DNA from: Alphaproteobacteria bacterium
GTDB lineage: Bacteria; Pseudomonadota; Alphaproteobacteria; Rhodobacterales; Rhodobacteraceae
DNA: 35,084 nucleotides
NCBI GenBank assembly: GCA_030148665.1
Contig: JASBSZ010000035.1
Coordinates: forward strand, 1-35,084
Reading direction: 5' to 3'
Shown: one piece after another, positions 7,706 through 15,747 of the stretch
Layout: the number at the start of each line of letters is the position of its first letter
Position numbering within the stretch: position 1 is the first letter of the stretch
Notes under the pieces: model-generated
Database searches by the model: none
Told to the model about the DNA's origin: nothing
Seen by the model: only the letters and a program-made list of their open reading frames with translations
Position numbers and translations under genes: made by a program

Positions 7706-9970
7706 TCAGAAGGCCGAGGGCAGCTTGCCCCTCTCGCGCAGCCAGTCCTCGACCGCCGGCCTTACCGATTGGGCGCCCGAGGCCCGCGCCCGGTCTATGA
7801 CCTCGCGCACCTCGTTCAGATGCACCTGGCGCAGCAGATGCTTGACCGGCCCGATCGAGGCCGGCCGCATCGACAGCGAGCGCAGGCCCATGGCGGCAAA
7901 ACACAGCGCCTCGACCGGGCGGCCGGCGTCCTCGCCGCAGAACGACACCGGCGTGCCCAGCGAATCGCAGCGCCGCGCGATCTGTTCGATAAAGGTCAGA
8001 AAGCTGACATTCAGCGTGTCATAGCGGCGGCGCACGCGCTCGTTCTCGCGGTCGGCGGCAAAGAAGAACTGTTTGAGGTCGTTGCCGCCGATGGAAATGA
8101 AATCGGCCATCTCGAAGAACTGATCCGGTGCAAAGGCCAGCGAGGGGGTTTCCAGCATGGCGCCGATCTCGATTTCCTCGGGCACCTCGTGGCCGAGGGC
8201 GCGCTCGCGCGCGATCTCGTCCACAACGGCCTGGCGCGCGGCAATGAATTCCTCGAACTGAGCGATGAAGGGAAACATCACCTTCAGGGGCCGCCCGTTG
8301 GATGCCCGCAGCAGGGCCTGCAGCTGCATGCGCATGACGCCGGCCTTTTCCAGCGTCAGACGGATCGCGCGCCAGCCCATGGCCGGGTTTGGCTCGTCCT
8401 CGCGCTTCATGTAGGGCAGCACCTTGTCCGACCCGATATCCAGCGTGCGAAAGATCAGCGGCTTGTCGCCGGCGGCGTCGATGATGCGGGCGTAAAGCGC
8501 GGCCAGCTCGGCCCGTCGCGGCACCTTGGAACGGATCAGGAATTGCAGCTCGGTGCGAAACAGCCCCACCCCGTCGGCGCCCGAGCTTTTCAGGCTGGGC
8601 AGATCGACCATGAGGCCGGCATTCATGAACAAGCCGACATGCACCCCGTCGCGGGTGACCGCCGGCAGATCGCGGATCGAGGCGTATTGCTGCTGCGCCT
8701 CCTGCTGCATGGCGATCTTGTCCTGAAAGGCGGCGGCGACGCTTTCCTCGGGGCGCAGATGCACGATGCCGTGGTCGCCATCGACCAGGATCAGATCGCC
8801 GTTCAGTGCCTCGCGGGTGATCTTTTCCGCATGCACCACCAGCGGAATGGCCATGGCGCGCGCCACGATGGCGGCATGCGAGCCGACCGAGCCCTCTTCC
8901 AGCACCACGCCCTTGATGCGCTTGCCGTATTCCATCAGCTCGCCCGGACCGATATTGCGGGCAACCAGTATGGCATCGGGCGGGATTTCGGTGCCGTTGT
9001 GGTTGTCCTGTCCTGTCAGCAGCCGCAGCAGGCGGTTGGACAGGTCGTCCAGGTCGTGCAGGCGCTCGCGCAGATAGGGGTCGGGCACGCGGGCCATGCG
9101 GGCGCGGGTGGCGGATTGTTCCTTTTCGACGGCCACTTCGGCGGCGAGGCCGGAACGGATGTCCTCCTCCATCCGCTTGATCCATCCGCGCGAATTGGCA
9201 AACATCCGGTAGGCTTCCAGCACCTGGCGGCTTTCCTCGGTGGCGCCGTCCAGACCGTGGGCCAGCATTTCGTCCACATCGCCCTTGAGGCGGTCCATGG
9301 CGCGGTGCAGGCGTTCCAGTTCCTTTTCCGGGTCGTCAGCCACCGGGTTGGCGATGACGACATGGGGCTCGTGCAGCAGGACATGGCCGGCGGTGGTGCC
9401 CTCTTGTGCCGAAGTGGCGCGAAAGGTGACAGGCTGCTGGTGCGGGGCGGTCAGCGCCGCGCCCTTGCCGATGAAGGCGCCGAGTTCGGCCATTTCGGCG
9501 ATGACCATGGCCACGACCTCGAGCCCATAGACCTCGTCGTCGGAATAGTCGCGCGCTTCGCGGTTCTGCACCACCAGCACGCCACGGGTTTCGCCAAGGC
9601 GCTGGATCGGCACCCCCAGAAACGAGGAGTAGACCTCTTCGCCGGTTTCCGGCATGTAGCGAAAGCCCGGCGCGCGGGGGGCGTCGGAAACGTTGATCGG
9701 GCGTGCCTCGCGCGCGACCCGGCCGACCAGCCCCTCGCCGATGCGCAGCCGTGTCTGGTGGACGGATTCGGGGTTCAGGCCCTCGGTTGCACAGAGTTCC
9801 AGGGTTTCGGCATCGCGCAGCAGGTAGATCGAGCACACATGCGTGCCCATCGAGTCGGCGATCAGCTGCGTGATCTTGTCGAGCCGCTCCTGACCCTCGC
9901 CCTCCTGCGCCAGCGTATCACGCAGTCTTTTCAGCAGTTTGCGGGATCGTGATCCTGTGGTTTCGGCCAT
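7706..9970 (-). CDS. ptsP: phosphoenolpyruvate-protein phosphotransferase PtsP (EI-Ntr)
   Basis: Enzyme I of the nitrogen-related PTS. It takes phosphate from PEP and passes it to NPr and then EIIA-Ntr, a regulatory chain affecting nitrogen, potassium and polymer metabolism. From the ATG at 9970 the protein is 754 residues, normal for the family. An N-terminal GAF domain (about residues 15-165) senses the nitrogen signal. The phosphorylated His365 lies in GSVGSHAAIVARA. The PEP-binding barrel has GADGVGLFRTELQFL at about 464-478 and the catalytic Cys in SFCGEDAGRP near the end. The ATG at 9979 is an alternative; the open frame upstream overlaps lysC and is a shadow. lysC ends 25 bases upstream, so the two are probably co-transcribed. 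Confidence 0.95.
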   Translation of the reverse strand: MAETTGSRSRKLLKRLRDTLAQEGEGQERLDKITQLIADSMGTHVCSIYLLRDAETLELCATEGLNPESVHQTRLRIGEGLVGRVAREARPINVSDAPRAPGFRYMPETGEEVYSSFLGVPIQRLGETRGVLVVQNREARDYSDDEVYGLEVVAMVIAEMAELGAFIGKGAALTAPHQQPVTFRATSAQEGTTAGHVLLHEPHVVIANPVADDPEKELERLHRAMDRLKGDVDEMLAHGLDGATEESRQVLEAYRMFANSRGWIKRMEEDIRSGLAAEVAVEKEQSATRARMARVPDPYLRERLHDLDDLSNRLLRLLTGQDNHNGTEIPPDAILVARNIGPGELMEYGKRIKGVVLEEGSVGSHAAIVARAMAIPLVVHAEKITREALNGDLILVDGDHGIVHLRPEESVAAAFQDKIAMQQEAQQQYASIRDLPAVTRDGVHVGLFMNAGLMVDLPSLKSSGADGVGLFRTELQFLIRSKVPRRAELAALYARIIDAAGDKPLIFRTLDIGSDKVLPYMKREDEPNPAMGWRAIRLTLEKAGVMRMQLQALLRASNGRPLKVMFPFIAQFEEFIAARQAVVDEIARERALGHEVPEEIEIGAMLETPSLAFAPDQFFEMADFISIGGNDLKQFFFAADRENERVRRRYDTLNVSFLTFIEQIARRCDSLGTPVSFCGEDAGRPVEALCFAAMGLRSLSMRPASIGPVKHLLRQVHLNEVREVIDRARASGAQSVRPAVEDWLRERGKLPSAF

Positions 9971-9995
9971 TGGCCCCATGCCCTGATTGCGTCGT

Positions 9996-11234
9996 TCAGG
10001 CTGCGTTTTCCAACCCGAAGGTATCATGCAGGGCTTGTACCGCAAGTTCCATGTATTTTCTGTCAACCAGCACGGAAACCTTGATTTCCGACGTGGTGAT
10101 GACCTTGATGTTGACCCCTTCGGCGGCCAGTGCCTGGAACATCTGGGCCGCCACGCCGGCATGGCTGCGCATGCCGATGCCGACAACGGATACCTTGCAC
10201 ACGTCCCTGTCGGCGATCAGGCCGCGGAAATTGATCTCGCCGCGCTCCTGTGCGGCGTTCAGCGCGGCCTCGGCGCGGGCGACCTGACCGACGGGGCAGG
10301 AAAAGGTCATGTCGGTGCGCCCCTCTTCGGAAATGTTCTGCACGATCATGTCCACGTTCACGCCTGCCTCGGCCAGAGGGGTAAAGATGGCGGCGGCGAT
10401 ACCGGGGCGGTCGGCCACCGAAACAAGCGTCATCTTGGCCTCGTCGCGCGAATAGGCCACACCGGATACGACATTGCTTTCCATGATTTCCTCCTCGGAA
10501 CAGACCAGGGTTCCGGAATTTTCGGTCACGTCCTCGAAACTGGACAGCACCCGCAGGCGCACCTTGTAGCGCATGGCCAGCTCGACCGAGCGGGTCTGCA
10601 GCACCTTGGCACCGAGCGAGGCCAGTTCCAGCATTTCCTCGTATGATATCCTGTCCAGCCGCCGCGCCTTGTCGGTGATGCGCGGGTCGGTGGTATAGAC
10701 GCCGTCCACATCGGTATAGATATCGCAGCGCTCGGCGTCGAATGCGGCGGCAAAGGCCACGGCGGTTGTGTCGGATCCGCCGCGGCCCAGCGTGGTGATG
10801 CGGCCGTCCTCGGCGATGCCCTGAAAGCCGGCGATGACGGCGACCTTCATGCCCTCGGCGAACTTGGCGTCCAGATTGTCGGTCGGAATTTCGGTGATGC
10901 GCGCGGCGCTGTGGGCCGAGGTGGTTTTCAGCGGCACCTGCCAGCCCTGCCAGCTGCGCGCCGGGATGTCCATTTCCTGCAGCGTCAGCGCCATCAGCCC
11001 GGCGGTGACGTTTTCGCCCGACGACACCACCGCATCATATTCGCGCGCGTCGAACATGGGCGAGGTGGCCTCGACGAGGGCGACCAGCTCGTTCGTCTTG
11101 CCCGACATGGCCGAGACGACGACGATCACCTCGTGGCCATTGGCGACCTCGCGCGCAACCTTTCCGGCCGCGTTGCGGATGCGGTCGAGGTCGGCAACCG
11201 AGGTGCCGCCGAATTTCATTACCAGACGGGACAT
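9996..11234 (-). CDS. lysC: aspartate kinase
   Basis: Phosphorylates L-aspartate, the first committed step toward lysine, threonine, methionine and diaminopimelate. The 412-residue protein starts with the nucleotide-binding KFGGTSV at residues 7-13 and has the kinase-domain segments VVSAMSGKTNELV and GRGGSDTTAVAFA. It ends in two tandem ACT domains (from about residue 265 to the C-terminus), where lysine and threonine bind for feedback inhibition. An AAGGA ribosome site precedes the ATG. It lies 25 bases before ptsP, a pairing also seen in other alphaproteobacteria. All key motifs are intact. Confidence 0.97.
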   Translation of the reverse strand: MSRLVMKFGGTSVADLDRIRNAAGKVAREVANGHEVIVVVSAMSGKTNELVALVEATSPMFDAREYDAVVSSGENVTAGLMALTLQEMDIPARSWQGWQVPLKTTSAHSAARITEIPTDNLDAKFAEGMKVAVIAGFQGIAEDGRITTLGRGGSDTTAVAFAAAFDAERCDIYTDVDGVYTTDPRITDKARRLDRISYEEMLELASLGAKVLQTRSVELAMRYKVRLRVLSSFEDVTENSGTLVCSEEEIMESNVVSGVAYSRDEAKMTLVSVADRPGIAAAIFTPLAEAGVNVDMIVQNISEEGRTDMTFSCPVGQVARAEAALNAAQERGEINFRGLIADRDVCKVSVVGIGMRSHAGVAAQMFQALAAEGVNIKVITTSEIKVSVLVDRKYMELAVQALHDTFGLENAA

Positions 11235-11320
11235 GCCTGATCCTTTTTCCCTCAGCCCGTTTCAGTCGGGGTTTCTTAGGCGTCCCGTGGCCCAAGGGCA
11301 AGAGGCGGCGCGACAGCGCG

Positions 11321-11989
11321 TCAAAACGGCAGGGTCGTGCCGTCGAAACTTTCGAAGCAGCCGGTGTTGTCGAGGGTGAGATGACGAAATCGCCGGATCA
11401 GGCCGGCGGCGGCGTCCACGGGCGTGATCTGGGCCGCTGTTCCGCCCATGTCGGTGCTGACCCAGCCCGGATGATAGGCGCCTACGCTGATCCCCCGTGG
11501 CGCCAGGTCGCGGGCAAGGTTGCGCGACAGGTTGACGGCCGCTGCCTTGGACGCGCGGTATATGTACGAGCCGCCGGCGGCACAGCTGCTGGAGCCCATC
11601 ATCGAGGCGATCACCGCGATGCGCCCGTCCCGCGCCCTTGCCAGCGCCGGCAGAAGGGCCTGGACGGTCAGAAAGACCCCGGTCACGTTGACGGCGAATA
11701 CCTGCGCCCACATTTCAGGGGGATAGCCGTCTGGCAGACTTTGCCCCTTGTCCGGGTAGATGCCCGCGTTGCAGATCAGCAGTTCGACTTCGGCCGCGGC
11801 CAGATCGCGCCCGAGCCGGGACACGGCATCGGCGTCGGTCACATCGAGGCGTTGCCAGGACACGGTCTCGGCCAGATCGGGCGGGATGTCGCCGCGGGTG
11901 GTGGCGATCACCTCGTGTCCGGCCTCGGCATATTGGCGCGCCAGCTCGTATCCGATGCCGCGATTTGCACCTGTTACAACTATCGTCAT
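11321..11989 (-). CDS. short-chain dehydrogenase/reductase (SDR)
   Basis: NAD(P)-dependent oxidoreductase of the classical SDR fold; substrate unknown. The 222-residue protein shows the cofactor loop TGANRGIG (residues 6-13), NAG at 74-76, a catalytic Ser in the ASMMGSSS stretch and the active-site pair Tyr144/Lys148 in YRASK. The PGWVSTDMGG segment after the active site resembles the C-factor/CsgA-like subfamily. GGAGAG lies six bases before the ATG at 11989. It follows the DUF1178 gene by 58 bases, with a hairpin in that gap, and precedes lysC by 86 bases. Confidence 0.9.
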   Translation of the reverse strand: MTIVVTGANRGIGYELARQYAEAGHEVIATTRGDIPPDLAETVSWQRLDVTDADAVSRLGRDLAAAEVELLICNAGIYPDKGQSLPDGYPPEMWAQVFAVNVTGVFLTVQALLPALARARDGRIAVIASMMGSSSCAAGGSYIYRASKAAAVNLSRNLARDLAPRGISVGAYHPGWVSTDMGGTAAQITPVDAAAGLIRRFRHLTLDNTGCFESFDGTTLPF

Positions 11990-12025
11990 GGCTCTCTCCG
12001 CAACAGGTTTTGCGCAACCGGCCGG

Positions 12026-12047
12026 GGCAGCCCCTCTGGCGGCTGCC
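12026..12047 (-). terminator. hairpin directly after the DUF1178 stop codon
   Basis: Seven-base perfect inverted repeat GGCAGCC / GGCTGCC (12026-12032 and 12041-12047) touching the stop codon of the DUF1178 gene on the - strand. There is no T-run downstream, so it could be a weak terminator or an mRNA-stabilising 3' hairpin before the SDR gene. Confidence 0.35.
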
Positions 12048-12575
12048 TCAGTTCGTCTTGCGCACCGACCACGGCAGCGGTGCGACCGGGATGCCGTCGT
12101 CGATCAATGCGCGAGCCTCGTCCGGGGCGGCCTCGCCGATGATCGGGCGTCTCGGGGCCTCGCCGGCGTGAATGGCGCGGGCCTCGCGGGCAAAGGCGCG
12201 GCCCACGTCCTCGGATCGGGCCTCGACCTGGCGGCGCAGCTCGCGCAGGGCCTGTGCCGCGGGCGAGGTCAGTTCGGGCGCCGTCAGATCGGGTGGGGCG
12301 GCCTGCTCGGCAGGGGCCTCGCAGGGCGCCTGCTGGCCGGCGCCGTCGGGCTGGTGCCGCGCCGTGGCGGGGTGAGTGCCGTCCGGGCCGGGCCCGCGAT
12401 CGGCGCCGCGAGCCTGCAGGAGACGCGGGGCCATCACTGCCTTTTCCACGGACGCGGTGCCGCAGGTCGCGCATGATACCAGCCCTGCATTCCTGAGCCG
12501 GTCAAAGGCGTCGGCCGACTGGAACCAGCTTTCGAACAGATGGCCGCGCTTGCATTTCAGGGCGTATCGGATCAT
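12048..12575 (-). CDS. DUF1178 family protein with zinc-ribbon-like N-terminus
   Basis: Conserved alphaproteobacterial protein of unknown function. The 175-residue product begins MIRYALKCKRGHLFESWF, followed by a CATCG pair. These two Cys clusters (CKRGH and CATCG) look like a small metal-binding ribbon. The middle (about 65-115) is low-complexity Pro/Ala/Gln. The C-terminal part is conserved, with RRQVEARSEDVGRAFAREARAIH and the IIGEAAPDEARALIDDGIPVAPLPW end typical of DUF1178. The family start fixes the ATG at 12575; 42 further upstream codons are open but show no homology. The true role is not known. Confidence 0.9.
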   Translation of the reverse strand: MIRYALKCKRGHLFESWFQSADAFDRLRNAGLVSCATCGTASVEKAVMAPRLLQARGADRGPGPDGTHPATARHQPDGAGQQAPCEAPAEQAAPPDLTAPELTSPAAQALRELRRQVEARSEDVGRAFAREARAIHAGEAPRRPIIGEAAPDEARALIDDGIPVAPLPWSVRKTN

Positions 12576-12931
12576 GGTCTTTCGGAAATTCCCGTCATTC
12601 CTGCCTGTCGATCGTGCATCCTGCCGCTGTGCAGTTGACCGCTTTCGGCACAAAAATGCAAGCCCGGCCTTGTCGTGGGCGGGCAATCGCATTTCAGCCA
12701 TGTCCCGCAGTTTTCCACCCTTTACGCCCGGCCGACAGTCCGGGCAGCGCCCGACCCGCCCCCTTGGCGGGCACTGCCCTCAACTCGAGAAGGCGGCCGG
12801 TAAAAGGCGACATGGGCCGAAACAAGGATCCAAATGCGATTGCCTCTTGTTGTCGTGGGCGGGCTGGCCGCCGGTCGGTCCCCGCCTGGCCGCGTGGTCG
12901 GAGGGGGAGGCAAGACGGGCGAGTGCCGCGA
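12576..12931. other. 356 bp intergenic stretch with hairpins and internal repeats
   Basis: No convincing gene. It contains a 13 bp inverted repeat GGCAATCGCATTT / AAATGCGATTGCC (12682-12694 and 12832-12844). A 15 bp direct repeat TTGTCGTGGGCGGGC lies at 12670-12684 and 12850-12864. Between them is a GC hairpin with GGGCAG...CTGCCC outer and CCCGCC-N5-GGCGGG inner arms at about 12744-12781. The last resembles hairpins found in the GTA gaps. The DUF1178 promoter presumably lies near 12580-12640, where composition is less GC-rich. Confidence 0.6.
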
Positions 12932-13390
12932 TCACCCCTTTCCCAGGGCGTGGGGGTCGAATTTGCGGATGATCTTTTTCAGCTTTGGCTCGGTCACCTT
13001 CCTTGCGGCCTTGCGCTGGCTGAACCACTTGATCCGGCGCTGGCCCTTTTCCTTGAAGTCGCGCAGGCGCTTTTCTACCCTCAAGGGAAAGATGAAGGCC
13101 TCGCTTGCCATGCGCGGCGCGTCCTCGGGCGCGCGCTCATAGCGATAGCGGCCCAGCGCGAACGGATGGACATGGCCCTTGACGCCCGCCTCTTCCAGCG
13201 CCTCGCGGGCGGCGCTTTCATGGGGTTCGAGCCCCTTGATCGGCCAGCCCTTGGGGGGAATCCATCGCCCGGTTCCACGGCTGGTCACCAGCAGGATCTG
13301 GCAATCGCCATTCTTGCGAATGCGATAGCACAGCGCGGCATACTGTGTGGCCTTGCCCGTCTTGCGGGCCACTTTTTCGAATGATTTCAT
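12932..13390 (-). CDS. Nudix hydrolase
   Basis: Hydrolase of nucleoside-diphosphate-linked compounds (Nudix fold); substrate unknown. The 152-residue protein has YAALCYRI near the N-terminus and RWIPPKGWPIKG ahead of the Nudix helix REALEEAGV, with the metal-binding REx2EE residues present. The first box glutamate position appears to be Leu, a variation I associate with the alphaproteobacterial KGWP subgroup resembling diphosphoinositol-polyphosphate phosphohydrolases. The start at MKSFEKVARKTG (13390) matches where homology begins; an in-frame ATG at 13432 is an alternative. It follows gcrA by 67 bases on the same strand. Confidence 0.88.
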   Translation of the reverse strand: MKSFEKVARKTGKATQYAALCYRIRKNGDCQILLVTSRGTGRWIPPKGWPIKGLEPHESAAREALEEAGVKGHVHPFALGRYRYERAPEDAPRMASEAFIFPLRVEKRLRDFKEKGQRRIKWFSQRKAARKVTEPKLKKIIRKFDPHALGKG

Positions 13391-13457
13391 GTCGGGGCGA
13401 CGGTTTCGCCCGGCCACCGTCGCCCGCGTCATCTGCGGGTCTGGCGGCCGGGATGTC

Positions 13458-14060
13458 TCAGCGCGAGGCGCGGCGGTCGCGCCGGGTCGACATCGGCTGG
13501 AAGGCGACGGCCACATGGGCCTCGCAATAGGGCTTGCCGGGTTGCACGGGGTGACCGCAGAACCAGAAATCGTCGGTGGCCGGGTCGCCTACCGGCCATT
13601 TGCAGGTGCGCTCGGTCAGCTCCATCAGGGTCAGGCGGCGGGCGGTCTTTTCGACCTTGCGCACCTTTTCGAGGGCTTCCTGGCTGATCTCGTTGGCCGA
13701 GGGCTGAGGCGGCAGCGGCTGACCGGCCTTGATGATCGGGCGTTTTGGCGGGATCGGCAGCTGACGTTCGGGCTCGGCCGCGGCCTCGGGCGTGGATGGC
13801 TTTTCCTCGGGGGCGGGTGTGGTTTCCGCCTTGGCCTTGCCCCTGGACGAGGCTGCCTTGGCGGCAGGTTTCTCGGCCGGGGCTCTGGGTGCCTTGGTGG
13901 CGGCGGCGGCCGCGTTGCGGTTCGACAGGCCCAGGCGATGGACCTTGCCGATCACGGCGTTGCGGGTGACATCGCCCAGCTCCTTGGCGATCTGGCTGGC
14001 GCTCTTGCCCTCGGCCCACATGGTTTTCAGTTTCTCGACTCGTTCATCCGTCCAGGACAT
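13458..14060 (-). CDS. gcrA: GcrA cell-cycle regulator
   Basis: Alphaproteobacterial transcription co-activator that binds sigma70 and promoters carrying methylated GANTC sites, linking replication and division. The 200-residue protein has the diagnostic N-terminus SWTDERVEKLKTMWAEGKSA with a helix-turn-helix over about residues 1-45 (TRNAVIGKVHRLGL). A long Ala/Pro/Lys-rich linker (about 48-140) follows. The conserved C-terminal sigma-binding block has TCKWPVGDP, FWFCGHP and YCEAH. GANTC sites occur nearby, for example GACTC at about 14036 and GAGTC at 14184, but two sites prove little. It is divergent from the ABC permease. Confidence 0.95.
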   Translation of the reverse strand: MSWTDERVEKLKTMWAEGKSASQIAKELGDVTRNAVIGKVHRLGLSNRNAAAAATKAPRAPAEKPAAKAASSRGKAKAETTPAPEEKPSTPEAAAEPERQLPIPPKRPIIKAGQPLPPQPSANEISQEALEKVRKVEKTARRLTLMELTERTCKWPVGDPATDDFWFCGHPVQPGKPYCEAHVAVAFQPMSTRRDRRASR

Positions 14061-14135
14061 GTGGCTCTCCAGCGTTGCGGGGATGCGGCGCTTGGGGCAC
14101 TGGCGCCCGCGCCGGCAGAATTTGACGACCGCCCA

Positions 14136-14162
14136 TTGTAACCTCTGGCGGGGAGGTTACAA
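14136..14162. promoter_or_regulatory. 10 bp perfect dyad between gcrA and the ABC permease
   Basis: TTGTAACCTC-N7-GAGGTTACAA (arms 14136-14145 and 14153-14162) in the 134 base divergent intergenic region. The length, symmetry and central position suggest a dimeric repressor operator acting on one or both genes. No T-run follows, so a terminator is less likely. Confidence 0.5.
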
Positions 14163-14194
14163 GTGGGGCGGCAAAGTTTCATGGAGTCGGGGCA

Positions 14195-15058
14195 ATGGGC
14201 AACGCGACAGAAAGACCGGGAGCGCAGGGGCCCGCCACGGGCGTGGGGGCCACCGCGAACGGGGCGCCGGGCATGGGCGCGCGTCGGTTCGGACGGGTCA
14301 ACTGGCTGGGCCTCTATACGTTGATCGAGCGCGAGGTGATCCGGTTCACGACCATCTGGACCCAGACCATCATGGCGCCGCTGATCACCGCCGGGCTGTT
14401 CCTGCTGGTGTTCAGCCTGGCGCTGGGCAGCAGGCGGGGCGACGTGATGGGTGTGCCCTTTGCCAGTTTTCTGGCGCCGGGCATCCTGATGATGACGGTG
14501 ATCCAGAATGCCTTTGCCAATACGGCCAGCTCGCTGGTGATTTCCAAGATACAGGGGAATATCGTCGATACGCTGATGCCGCCGCTGTCTCCGGCCGAGC
14601 TGGTCATCGGCTATGTCGCTGGCGGCGTGCTGCGCGGATTTGCGGTCGCCGCGGCGGTGATGATCGTCACCTTTCCGGTATTGGGGGTGGGGATCGCGCA
14701 CCCCCTGTGGGCGGTGCTGTTCATCACCATGGGCAGCGCGCTGCTGGCGCTGGTGGGGATGCTGGCGGGGATCGTTTCCGAGCGTTTCGACCAGATGAAC
14801 GCGATCACGAATTTCATCATCACGCCGCTGAGCTTTCTCTCGGGGACGTTCTATTCGATCGAGGTTCTGCCCGACTTTCTGCGCGTGCTGACCCATTTCA
14901 ACCCGGTGTTCTATCTGATCGACGGGTTGCGCTATGGGGTAATCGGCGCATCCGACAGCAGCCCGGTGGTGGGGGCGCTGTTCTGCGGCGCGCTGATCGT
15001 CGTGCTGGGCCTGTGGACCTGGCGCTGGTTTGCAAGCGGCTATCGGCTGAAGGCCTGA
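14195..15058 (+). CDS. ABC-2 type transporter permease
   Basis: Membrane subunit of an ABC exporter, in the family of YadH/NodJ/drug-resistance permeases. Of 287 residues, the first 30 are a Gly/Ala-rich cytoplasmic lead. Six hydrophobic segments follow, beginning near residue 60 (APLITAGLFLLVFSLAL), with a last one at 255-277. The conserved loop PLSFLSGTFYSIEVLPDF before the fifth to sixth segments is typical of this family. GGAG lies eight bases before the ATG; an internal ATG at 14273 would remove the low-complexity lead. No ATPase gene is adjacent, so the partner is encoded elsewhere and the substrate is unknown. Confidence 0.88.
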   Translation: MGNATERPGAQGPATGVGATANGAPGMGARRFGRVNWLGLYTLIEREVIRFTTIWTQTIMAPLITAGLFLLVFSLALGSRRGDVMGVPFASFLAPGILMMTVIQNAFANTASSLVISKIQGNIVDTLMPPLSPAELVIGYVAGGVLRGFAVAAAVMIVTFPVLGVGIAHPLWAVLFITMGSALLALVGMLAGIVSERFDQMNAITNFIITPLSFLSGTFYSIEVLPDFLRVLTHFNPVFYLIDGLRYGVIGASDSSPVVGALFCGALIVVLGLWTWRWFASGYRLKA

Positions 15059-15175
15059 GGCGGCGGCGCATCGGGGTGCGGATCGGGGGTGCAGATCGGC
15101 GCGGTGCATCGGGGCGCAGGCATGGATCCGGGCGGTGCGGTCGAACGCAATTTCGGCATGGTGACGTGAAACCAT

Positions 15176-15203
15176 TTGCCTTGCCTGAAACTTGTGCTAT
15201 AGG
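15176..15203 (+). promoter_or_regulatory. predicted sigma70 promoter of acpP
   Basis: TTGCCT at 15176-15181 and TATAGG at 15198-15203 with a 16 base spacer, about 120 bases before acpP, which would leave an untranslated leader of about 115 bases. The local drop in GC and the highly expressed downstream gene support it. Confidence 0.55.
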
Positions 15204-15325
15204 CCCCCACAGATTTGCCACGGGGCTTTTGCGCGTCGATCCGCCCAAGCCGGGCACTGACGTTGCCCGGTCGGGCGGCAAAGCCAGAAAACGGGAACAT
15301 GTCCCGCAACTATGAGGATTGAGAT

Positions 15326-15559
15326 ATGAGCGACATCGCAGATCGCGTGAGGAAAATTGTTGTCGAGCATCTGAGCGTCGATGCGGACAAGGTGACCGAC
15401 AATGCGTCATTCATCGACGATCTGGGCGCCGACAGCCTGGACACGGTCGAGCTGGTCATGGCGTTCGAAGAGGAATTCGGCATCGAGATCCCCGATGACG
15501 CGGCCGAATCGATCCAGACCTTCGGCGATGCGGTGAAGTTCATCTCGGAAGCCGTCTGA
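15326..15559 (+). CDS. acpP: acyl carrier protein
   Basis: Carrier of growing acyl chains in fatty-acid synthesis. The 77-residue acidic protein has the prosthetic-group site DSLDTVEL, in which Ser37 receives 4'-phosphopantetheine. The [14 protein letters not shown] helix after it is canonical. AGGATTGAG precedes the ATG. It has its own promoter and a strong terminator at 15643-15666, so it is probably transcribed as a separate abundant message. fabF lies 188 bases downstream in the usual order. Confidence 0.98.
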   Translation: MSDIADRVRKIVVEHLSVDADKVTDNASFIDDLGADSLDTVELVMAFEEEFGIEIPDDAAESIQTFGDAVKFISEAV

Positions 15560-15642
15560 GGCATCCCGCCACGATGGCCGGGCCGGGGGCAGGGCTTTCG
15601 GGGCAGGGTTTTCCCGACCGGACAGGACAAGGAAACGGCAAG

Positions 15643-15666
15643 AGGCGCCCCGAGTGGCGCCTTTTC
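15643..15666 (+). terminator. Rho-independent terminator of acpP
   Basis: AGGCGCC-CCGAGT-GGCGCCT (arms 15643-15649 and 15656-15662) followed by TTTTC. A compact GC stem with a 6 base loop and T-run, 84 bases after the acpP stop. Confidence 0.85.
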
Positions 15667-15747
15667 GCGTTGGGGCATTCGGGGCGGGCTTGCCCAAAGG
15701 GGACAAAACCCGTATCAACCCGTGACTTGGAAACAAGAGGCAGAGCT

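Noticed and set aside
7691..9952. 753-codon + strand frame opposite ptsP
   Set aside because: Long only because of codon bias in ptsP; the translation is His/Gln/Gly-rich with no domain.
12722..12913. 63-codon - strand frame in the DUF1178-Nudix gap
   Set aside because: Pro/Arg-rich translation of hairpin DNA with no start signal.
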